Both the position numbers and the translations under genes were made by a program. Positions 57,926-64,000 of a DNA stretch of 64,000 nt are shown in pieces. Each line of letters opens with the position of its first letter. Within the stretch, counting starts at the first letter, position 1. Below the pieces are notes generated by a model. That model did no database searches, was not told the DNA's origin, and worked only from the letters and a program-made list of their open reading frames with translations. This DNA comes from Myxococcus sp. RHSTA-1-4 (lineage in GTDB: Bacteria > Myxococcota > Myxococcia > Myxococcales > Myxococcaceae). The DNA lies in assembly GCF_020037125.1 (NCBI RefSeq), contig NZ_JAIQDG010000006.1:62001-126000 (forward strand), in the 5' to 3' direction.

Positions 57926-59104
57926 ATGCACTACGCGCTCGTCCTGCTCGCCCTCGGGGCGCTCCTGGCCCTGCATGAGCTGGGGCACCTCGTCGCCGCG
58001 CGGCTGCTCGGCGTGAAGGTGCCCCGCTTCGTGTTCGGCTTCGGCCCGCCGCTGGTGTCCTTCCAGCTGTGGGGCACGCAGTACGTGCTGGCCGCGGTGC
58101 CGCTGGGGGCCACCGCCCACGTGCAGGGGATGAATCCGCACCGCGCGGACGCGGCGGAGGCAGGCGGCTTCCGCGTGCTGGGCCCGCTGCGGCGCATGCT
58201 CATCATCCTGGCGGGACCGCTGGCCAACTACGTGCTGGCGCTGGGCATCCTCATCGCGCTGTACACGTCCGGCACGCACGTGGTGGTGCCGCTGACGGTG
58301 GGCACGGTGCAGCCCGGCTCGGAGGCGGCGCGGGCGCAGCTCCTGCCGGGAGACCGCATCGTCAGCGTGTCGGGGCAGCCGCTCGGGAGCTGGTCGGAGT
58401 TCGTGGAGAAGGTGGCGGCGGCTCCGGGCCGTCCGCTGGAGCTGGGCGTGGAGCGGCAGGGAGAGAAGCGCATGGTGCAGGTGCGCCCGCGTCCGGACGA
58501 GCGGGGCGCGGGCCGCATCGGCGTGAGCCAGCAGTACGTGTACCGCGCGCACGGCACGGGCGAGGCGCTGGGCCACGCGTTCGCACACACCGGCAGCGTG
58601 GCGGCCGAGGGAATGTCCATGCTGGCGCGGCTGGTGCGCGGCCCCGAGCGCGCGGGCGCGGTGGGGCCGGGGGCGCTGATGCGGCAGGAGTCCTCGGACG
58701 CGGCGTCTTCCGGAATGGACTCGCTGCTGCGGGCCCTGGTGGCCGCGTCCGTGGCGCTCGCGCTCCTGACGATGCTCCCCGTGCCCGGCCTGGACGGTGG
58801 CCGCGTGGTGCTGCTGATGGTGGAGGCGGCGAGCGGCCGGAGACTGCCCCCGCGTGTGGAGACGGTGGCGCAGACGGTGGGCTTCTTCGGCATCGCTGCG
58901 GCCATCGTGGTGATGGCGGGCGCGGAGATCCGCCGCGCGCTCCCGGAGCGGCCGGCACCGGCACCCGCGACGGGCTCCACGCCGTCGGCTCCTTCAGGGG
59001 CGCCAGCACCCGCGGCCGCTCCCCCGGACGCGGGGACGCTCCCGGGTGGCATGGGGGCGCCGGACGCCTCAACGCCGGCCTCCGCCACCCGCTCGCCTCC
59101 TTGA
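57926..59104 (+). CDS. Site-2 protease (RseP/M50-type intramembrane metalloprotease)
   Basis: The 392-residue protein has HELGH in the first membrane helix (residues 17-21) and the second zinc ligand in PVPGLDGGRVVLL. A PDZ domain lies between (VGTVQPGSEAARAQLLPGDRIVSVSG). Four membrane helices are visible. A Pro/Ala-rich tail of about 65 residues follows. This is the regulated intramembrane proteolysis family (RseP/MmpA/EcfE), which cleaves membrane-bound regulators or lipoprotein signal peptides. It lies downstream of the Nudix gene, and 108 bp before the next gene. Confidence 0.92.
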   Translation: MHYALVLLALGALLALHELGHLVAARLLGVKVPRFVFGFGPPLVSFQLWGTQYVLAAVPLGATAHVQGMNPHRADAAEAGGFRVLGPLRRMLIILAGPLANYVLALGILIALYTSGTHVVVPLTVGTVQPGSEAARAQLLPGDRIVSVSGQPLGSWSEFVEKVAAAPGRPLELGVERQGEKRMVQVRPRPDERGAGRIGVSQQYVYRAHGTGEALGHAFAHTGSVAAEGMSMLARLVRGPERAGAVGPGALMRQESSDAASSGMDSLLRALVAASVALALLTMLPVPGLDGGRVVLLMVEAASGRRLPPRVETVAQTVGFFGIAAAIVVMAGAEIRRALPERPAPAPATGSTPSAPSGAPAPAAAPPDAGTLPGGMGAPDASTPASATRSPP

Positions 59105-59212
59105 GAGGCGAATCCCACCGCCCGCCACCGTGGAACCTTCTCCCCTCCCCGGCTGTCCAGGGGCCGGACAGGCACCCCACACTTCAAGCGGCCGAGGGCC
59201 GGTGAAGGACCT

Positions 59213-59887
59213 ATGCTTCAACGCGCGATGAGCACCAAGACGGGCGGCGGGCTGTACTGCGAGCTGTACTGGGGCACCAACCTCTCCGAGGCGTGGAGCT
59301 ATGGCGCCGAGCAGACCGCCATCCACGCCGCCGCGGACGAGAAGGCCCCGCTGCCTCTCTATGGCTTCACGCTCCCGGAGGAGCCCTTCCTCCTGGCCGA
59401 GCGCACCGAGCGAGGCTGGCGCATCCACCTGCCTCCCGCCGCGCGCCTGGAGCGCAAGCTGCACGGAGACGCCTTCGGCCCCGTGCCCCGGACGGAGCTG
59501 GGCGGGGCCGGCGGCCGCGCGTCCGTGGAGCTGACGGACGGCATGACGCTCCGGCTCACCGAGGGCCAGCTCTCGCTGGTGGTGCAGGGCTCCGTGGTGA
59601 AGGAGCGCGTCGGCCCCCTCCAGTGGAAGGACCTCGGCTGGCTGGTGGTGGTGAGCGCGCTCTTCCTGAGCCTGCCGGTGGGCTTCCTCATCGCCGGCCC
59701 GACACCGGAGCGCCAGGCCGAGTCCAACGCGCGCGCCCTGCAGCTCGCCGCCGAGAAGGAGGCCGCGCGCCGCAAGGCCCTGGGCCTGGAAACTCCGCTA
59801 CGCCCCCTCACCGAGGCAGAGCGCGCCCAGCAGCCCGACGCGGGCACCGGCGGCGTCAACGTCCCCGGCTTCTTCCGCGTGCGCTGA
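59213..59887 (+). CDS. Single-pass membrane protein, unknown function
   Basis: The 224-residue product has a hydrophilic N-terminal domain of about 140 residues (GGLYCELYWGTNLSEAWSYG, and LTDGMTLRLTEGQLSLVVQGS). One membrane helix follows (LGWLVVVSALFLSLPVGFLIAG), then a short charged tail. No family is recognised, although the N-terminal pattern is FHA-like in rhythm. GAAGGA precedes the ATG; a second ATG five codons later is an alternative. It ends 1 bp from the convergent moaDE gene. Confidence 0.7.
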   Translation: MLQRAMSTKTGGGLYCELYWGTNLSEAWSYGAEQTAIHAAADEKAPLPLYGFTLPEEPFLLAERTERGWRIHLPPAARLERKLHGDAFGPVPRTELGGAGGRASVELTDGMTLRLTEGQLSLVVQGSVVKERVGPLQWKDLGWLVVVSALFLSLPVGFLIAGPTPERQAESNARALQLAAEKEAARRKALGLETPLRPLTEAERAQQPDAGTGGVNVPGFFRVR

Positions 59888-59888
59888 G

Positions 59889-60563
59889 TCAGGGCCCCAG
59901 GCCCACCCAGACCTCGCCGTCCTCGAAGAACTCCTTCTTCCAGATGGGCACGTCCTGCTTGAGCCGCTCAATCGCGTGCTCGCAGCCGCGGAAGGCCTCC
60001 TTCCGGTGGGGCGCCGCCGCGGCGATGACCACGGCCAGCTCTCCCGGCACCAGCGTGCCCACGCGGTGGACGATGGCCAGCCGCGTCCCCGGCCACTGCG
60101 CCGCCACCTCCGCCCCAATCTCCGCCAGCTTCTTCTCCGCCATGGGCGCGTAGGCCTCGTACTCCAGCCGCAGCACCCGCCGGCCCTTCGTCTGGTCGCG
60201 CACGGAGCCGCTGAAGGTGACGAGCCCGCCGTACCCCTCCCCCTCCACCGCCTCCACGGCCTCTTCCAGACGCAGCGGCCGGTCCACCACGGAGAACAGC
60301 CCCGGCGAGCCCCCGGCCACCGGCGGAATGAGCGCTACCTCCGCGCCCGCGCGCACCGGCGCCTCCGGGCCCACGAACTCCTGGTCCACCGCCACGCGCA
60401 GGTGCGGCAAGAGCGGCGCCAGCGCCGGGTGCTTCCCGGTGAGCAGCCGCAGCACGTCGCCCACGAGGGCGCCCCCGGGCACCTCCAGCGTCTCGCGCGC
60501 CCCGCCCGCGCGCTCGCGGGCCGCGGCGAAATAGAGAACGGTGATGCTCCCGCCGCCGCTCAA
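59889..60563 (-). CDS. MoaD-MoaE fusion (molybdopterin synthase)
   Basis: Residues 1-85 are a MoaD-like ubiquitin-fold sulfur carrier ending in PPVAGG (Gly84-Gly85). Residues 90-224 are MoaE, with the typical FSGSVRD, VHRVGTLVPGE and PIWKKEFF (catalytic Lys). Normally MoaD is separate and its C-terminal GlyGly is thiocarboxylated. In the fusion these glycines are internal, so cleavage would be needed. I recall the mycobacterial MoaX fusion as a precedent. Start is TTG overlapping the stop of the preceding gene (TTGA). Confidence 0.9.
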   Translation of the reverse strand: MSGGGSITVLYFAAARERAGGARETLEVPGGALVGDVLRLLTGKHPALAPLLPHLRVAVDQEFVGPEAPVRAGAEVALIPPVAGGSPGLFSVVDRPLRLEEAVEAVEGEGYGGLVTFSGSVRDQTKGRRVLRLEYEAYAPMAEKKLAEIGAEVAAQWPGTRLAIVHRVGTLVPGELAVVIAAAAPHRKEAFRGCEHAIERLKQDVPIWKKEFFEDGEVWVGLGP

Positions 60564-62389
60564 CGCGACACCTCCCGCTCGCCCCGCAGCGACATGCGCC
60601 CCTTGAGCCGGGCCCCGCCCTCCGCCAGCGAGAAGTCCAGGAAGGCCGAGTCCAGCGGCGTGAGCTGCTCCAGCAGCGCGCCAGTGAAGGCCCGTGCCGC
60701 CTCGAGCTGTCCCTGGGGCACGCCCGGCACGCTCTCCGGCGCACGCAGGTCCGCGCGAAGCTGTCCCAGGTCCAGCATCACCGACACGTGCCCGGCGCCG
60801 AAGGCCTCACCGCCGAAGCGCTCGCGCAGCGCCGTGCCCACGTCCCCGCGCGGGCGCCCCTCCAGCAGCTCACCCGCCAGCAGCGTGGCCCGCTGCGGGG
60901 TGACACGCAGCTCCACCGGCTGCTCCCGCACCCGCGTGCGGTAGAGCACGCCCTCCGGCAGCTTCTGCGTGGTGTAGCGCAGCGAGGTGTCCTGGAGCTG
61001 CCGGTCGATGAGGCGCAGCACCTCCTCGGACGAGGTCAGCCCCGCCTCCACCACCACGGTGCCCCGGGGCTCCGGCCGCTTCTCGCGGATGAAGTTGCGG
61101 AAGAAGGCCGGCGCGTCGAAGTACACCAGCATCGCCACGTCGCCGCGCAGCGCCTTCAGCAGCGGCTCCGCGTCCAGTCCCTGCTGGCGCCACCGCTCCA
61201 GCGTGCGCTGGCGGCGGGGCGAGCCCGGGGAGCCGAAGGCCAGCTTCGCCAGCTCCTCGGGCGGCACGGAGAGCTGCGCCGCCGCGAAGGGCCCCAGCGC
61301 CGCCTGCTCCAGCAGGGCCGACGCCGGCGCGCTCGCGCCCCGCAGCAGCGGCCGGGACGAGGCGAGGAAGCCATCCAGGTCCACCCGCTCCGGCCGCACG
61401 GCCAGGGACGCGAAGAAGCCCCGCACCGGGCCCTCCTCCTCCCCCGCCTCCAGCGGGTCCGGCCGCGCCCCCGAGTACAGGTACACGCTGCCCTCGGCCA
61501 CCTTCCCGCGCAGCTCGCCCAGCAGGGCCTCCTCGGAGATGCCGGGGCCCGTGAAGGACTTCACCGCACGGCGCGCCACCTCCACGTCCGGAGTCGCCAC
61601 GGCCTGCGCATCCACCGGCGCGCCCTCCTCCGTCGCGTCCGGGTCCTCCGGCACGGCGAGGTAGAGGTAGCCCCGGTCCTCGAACAGCAGCATCGGCGAG
61701 CTGCCGTCCGAGGGCACCACCCGCGCCGTGCCGTCGTCCCGGGGAATCACCTGGTGGCCGGCGTCCTCCAGCTCCCCCGCCACCGCGTCCATCGCCGACT
61801 CCGGCTCCGTCACGCCCAGCAGCGCCACCACGCCGTCGAACTCGGGCAGCAGGAAGAAGCCGAAGCCCTCCTCCGGGTCCACCACGCCGGCGCCGTCCGA
61901 CAGGCCGCGCAGCATCAGCGACACCAGCGGCGCCTCCTCCAGCGAGCGCCGCGCGTTCTCCGGGCCGATGAGCCGCTCGTAGAAGTCCACCAGCGGCTCC
62001 ACGTTGCCGCGAAGCCGGGGCACCCACAGCACCGTCTGCGCCGCCGCGGGCACCGCGCGCAGCACCGGCCGCGGCACCACGGTGAGCTGCACGCGGCCCA
62101 CCTCCTCGCCCTCGTGCAGCGCGCGCACGGTGTACGAGCCCGTCCGCGCGAAGGCGTGGGACAGCCGCGCGGCCTTCACGGGCGCGGTGCCATCACCCGG
62201 CTCCCAGGTGACGGCCGTCGCGCCCTCCTCACGCGAGCCGAGCTCCACCGGCACGCCCGCCTCCACCGTGCGGTCCTGCCCCATGTCCGGCCGCACCACC
62301 CGCCGGCAGCCGGAGGCCCAGGGGCCCACGGCGACCGTCAGGAGCAGCAGCGCGACAAGCGGGGCGGAGGGGCGAGGAGGAGGCGGCAT
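60560..62389 (-). CDS. PKD-domain lipoprotein
   Basis: The 609-residue product has a signal peptide with a lipobox (PWASGC), a PKD-like domain (about 40-105: VTWEPGDGTAPVKAARLSHAFARTG) and a large remainder with segments such as AAAQTVLWVPRLRGN that recall DUF3352-type proteins (tentative). No enzyme motif is visible. The start lies 7 bp after the stop of the beta-barrel gene, and its stop overlaps the moaDE TTG, so this gene is part of the four-gene minus-strand operon. Confidence 0.75.
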   Translation of the reverse strand: MPPPPRPSAPLVALLLLTVAVGPWASGCRRVVRPDMGQDRTVEAGVPVELGSREEGATAVTWEPGDGTAPVKAARLSHAFARTGSYTVRALHEGEEVGRVQLTVVPRPVLRAVPAAAQTVLWVPRLRGNVEPLVDFYERLIGPENARRSLEEAPLVSLMLRGLSDGAGVVDPEEGFGFFLLPEFDGVVALLGVTEPESAMDAVAGELEDAGHQVIPRDDGTARVVPSDGSSPMLLFEDRGYLYLAVPEDPDATEEGAPVDAQAVATPDVEVARRAVKSFTGPGISEEALLGELRGKVAEGSVYLYSGARPDPLEAGEEEGPVRGFFASLAVRPERVDLDGFLASSRPLLRGASAPASALLEQAALGPFAAAQLSVPPEELAKLAFGSPGSPRRQRTLERWRQQGLDAEPLLKALRGDVAMLVYFDAPAFFRNFIREKRPEPRGTVVVEAGLTSSEEVLRLIDRQLQDTSLRYTTQKLPEGVLYRTRVREQPVELRVTPQRATLLAGELLEGRPRGDVGTALRERFGGEAFGAGHVSVMLDLGQLRADLRAPESVPGVPQGQLEAARAFTGALLEQLTPLDSAFLDFSLAEGGARLKGRMSLRGEREVSR

Positions 62390-62396
62390 GAGCCGC

Positions 62397-63125
62397 TTAG
62401 TAGTCCAGCGCCAGTCCGAACATCCAGCGCCGGCTGGACAGGTTGAGCCCGCCGCCGCCGAAATTGTTCACATCCGCGTAGGTGTACTCGGCGAACAGGT
62501 AGCTGTGGTTCACCCCGATGTCCGTGTCGAAGTCGCGCGCGAAGCGCGGCTCCAGCACGTCCAGCATGAAGGCCACGCCGCCCGTGGCGCCCCAGCCCCA
62601 CTCGCCGCCGTTGCCCTTCCGGCCATCCGCCGTCTCGGTGTCGCTCCCCTTGGTAATCCACCACGGCGTGTAGATGAGGCCCAGCTTGCCGTAGGGGACC
62701 AGGGGGATGCCCCACTCGAAGGCGGCGTAATCGAACTTGTAGAAGACGTTGGCGCTCAGCGGAATCACCCTCAGCGCCGACTGTTCCGCCGCCGGGGCGC
62801 CGCCCTCCAGCCGCGCGGGCGCGTACTTCTCCCCGTAGCCGGCCGACAGGCTCAGGCCCGCCGTACCGATGCCCTGGTAGAAGAAGCGCTGCATCTCCGC
62901 CTCGAACAGCAGCAGCGACTCGTCACCGAAGAAGTCCTCGTACGGCGTGCCGCCAAGCCCTTCCTCCTCGTCGATGAGGGGCTTGTAACCGCCCAGCCTC
63001 AGCACCACCGCGCCACTGCGCGGAGACGCCAGCGACACCGGCTGCACCACCGGCGGCGCTTCCTGTCCCCAGGCGGGAAGCGACGACAGGAGCGCCGCGA
63101 ACCCCAGGGCCGTTGCCCGACTCAT
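62397..63125 (-). CDS. Outer-membrane beta-barrel protein (MXAN_2562-type)
   Basis: The 242-residue product has a signal peptide (GFAALLSSLPAWGQ) and beta-barrel strands rich in aromatic residues (LVPYGKLGLIYTPWW, WGATGGVAFMLDV, SYLFAEYTYADVN, SRRWMFGLALDY). It ends in DY. From memory this matches a myxobacterial family (MXAN_2562-type); I cannot confirm the family name here. The ATG overlaps the stop of the upstream MYXO-CTERM gene (ATGA). Confidence 0.8.
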   Translation of the reverse strand: MSRATALGFAALLSSLPAWGQEAPPVVQPVSLASPRSGAVVLRLGGYKPLIDEEEGLGGTPYEDFFGDESLLLFEAEMQRFFYQGIGTAGLSLSAGYGEKYAPARLEGGAPAAEQSALRVIPLSANVFYKFDYAAFEWGIPLVPYGKLGLIYTPWWITKGSDTETADGRKGNGGEWGWGATGGVAFMLDVLEPRFARDFDTDIGVNHSYLFAEYTYADVNNFGGGGLNLSSRRWMFGLALDY

Positions 63126-64000
63126 GACTGCTTCCTCCTCGACAACCAGATACCCAGAATGGCCAGCGCCGCGCCCCCGGCGAGGCTTCCACCCGCCACG
63201 CCACACCCGCCCCTCTCAGCCCCCCCGGCGTCGACGTAGGTGCCAAAGAAGCCGCGGCTCGCGACGGGCGTGCCCGTGCTCGGGTCCGACGCCTCGCTCG
63301 TGTTCTTCGACTGGTCCGTCGCATAGGCGAGGACCTGGTAGGTCACCCCGTTCTGCAGATCCGCCAGCTCCGCGGTGCCCGTGGCCGTCGTCTCGTCGCT
63401 GGCCACCTCGGCGCCGACACCTCCGTCCCCGTCCGTCAGCAGGGCCACCACCCTCACGGTGGAGTCGCTCTCGGCCGACACCGTGACGCCCAGCGCCGAG
63501 TCACGGGGAATCACCGCGCTGATGGTGGGCTTGGGCGGGGGCCGGGTGTCGAAGCGGATCTTCGGCGCAGTGCTCACCTTGACGTCGATGTCGCAGATAT
63601 TCGTCAGGCTGGCGGACTGGGTGAAGCCACAGACGCGCATCGTCTGGTCCACGGTGGCGGTGGAGCACGTCGTCGAGCCGCCATCCGCGGAGGTGAAGAC
63701 GGGGAGCTGGTCCACGGCGATGCGGCGTACCTCGGTCCCCGGATTGCCGACATTGCCCTCCGGCACCTCGTCCAGGACGTAGTCGCCCGCCGCCGGCGCC
63801 TCCCCGCAGCTGCTGGCCGTGGTCACCCAGAGCTGCAGCGGCTCACAGGCAGTCCCACCCGTGAAGCTCCATTTGAGGTCCAGGTTCCTGCCGCAGTCTT
63901 CGCGGTTGAGGCCAAGGGTATCGGAGGGATCGGTACTGCTACCGACCGTCAGGGTCAGGGTCTGCCCCAGGGCGGTCGACGCGAAGAGCAGGAGGCCAAC
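63122..64000 (-). CDS. MYXO-CTERM-anchored protein (MXAN_2561-type), 5' end outside window
   Basis: The frame is open to the right edge, with the signal peptide (VGLLLFASTALGQ) already visible, so only a few residues are missing. The mature part has Ig-like segments (SSCGEAPAAGDYVLDEV, RVVALLTDGDGG) and Cys residues. It ends in GGCGVAGGSLAGGAALAILGIWLSRRKQS-type tail (short form: Gly-Cys, hydrophobic helix, basic end), the MYXO-CTERM sorting signal. It overlaps the beta-barrel gene by 4 bp. The two are probably a surface-protein/anchor pair. Confidence 0.85.
   Translation of the reverse strand, partial: VGLLLFASTALGQTLTLTVGSSTDPSDTLGLNREDCGRNLDLKWSFTGGTACEPLQLWVTTASSCGEAPAAGDYVLDEVPEGNVGNPGTEVRRIAVDQLPVFTSADGGSTTCSTATVDQTMRVCGFTQSASLTNICDIDVKVSTAPKIRFDTRPPPKPTISAVIPRDSALGVTVSAESDSTVRVVALLTDGDGGVGAEVASDETTATGTAELADLQNGVTYQVLAYATDQSKNTSEASDPSTGTPVASRGFFGTYVDAGGAERGGCGVAGGSLAGGAALAILGIWLSRRKQS

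Overview
The window looks like chromosomal DNA of a myxobacterium close to Myxococcus. The base composition is very GC-rich. Two exported proteins end in a MYXO-CTERM-type tail. There are two receptor-like Hanks kinases with PEGA-like tails, many lipoproteins with clear lipoboxes, and at the right edge a beta-barrel/anchored-protein pair that I recognise from memory as the MXAN_2562/MXAN_2561 families. I saw no rRNA, tRNA, insertion sequence, prophage or CRISPR array. The coding sequences all share the same high-GC codon style, so this reads as core or lineage-specific chromosome rather than an island.

Layout. 1-5.7 kb: an ASH-domain lipoprotein (cut by the window edge), an EamA transporter and uvrA. 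6-11.6 kb: two POT peptide transporters flanking a small lipoprotein/helical-protein pair and a secreted or anchored unknown. 11.8-17.9 kb: a minus-strand operon with overlapping genes (pseudo-receiver/PilZ/PilZ/acyltransferase-like protein, methyltransferase, kinase-receiver-kinase hybrid). 18.2-25 kb: nadA, two zinc-ribbon proteins, a Cys-rich exported protein, a GT-C-like membrane protein, a hypothetical protein and a SprT-like protein. 25-37 kb: two Ser/Thr kinases bracketing a lamin-tail lipoprotein, a glycerophosphodiesterase, a deoxynucleoside kinase, a photoactive-yellow-protein-like PAS protein, a thioesterase, an A-type Fe-S carrier, and a rhodanese-E1 enzyme with a second rhodanese.

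38-45 kb is the most distinctive region. An OprP/OprO-like porin, a VTC (polyphosphate-polymerase-type) protein, a thymidylate-kinase-like protein fused to helical repeats, a DUF4956 membrane protein and a lipoprotein form one tight operon, followed by a purple-acid-phosphatase-like exoenzyme. Upstream of the porin are three exact 7-bp direct repeats at an 11-bp period, the geometry of Pho boxes. I propose this as a phosphate/polyphosphate locus. The spacing and repeats are seen directly; the function is inferred.

45.4-53 kb: an RsmB-type methyltransferase, an M61 peptidase, a zinc-finger/TPR membrane protein, a lipoprotein, and an overlapping rnhB/DUF2325-like/histidine-phosphatase operon. 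The RNase HII has lost the usual GRG motif. 53-64 kb: an alpha-oxoamine synthase, acetyl-CoA synthetase, a lipoprotein, a Nudix hydrolase, a site-2 protease, a small membrane protein, a MoaD-MoaE fusion, a PKD lipoprotein, and the beta-barrel/MYXO-CTERM pair.
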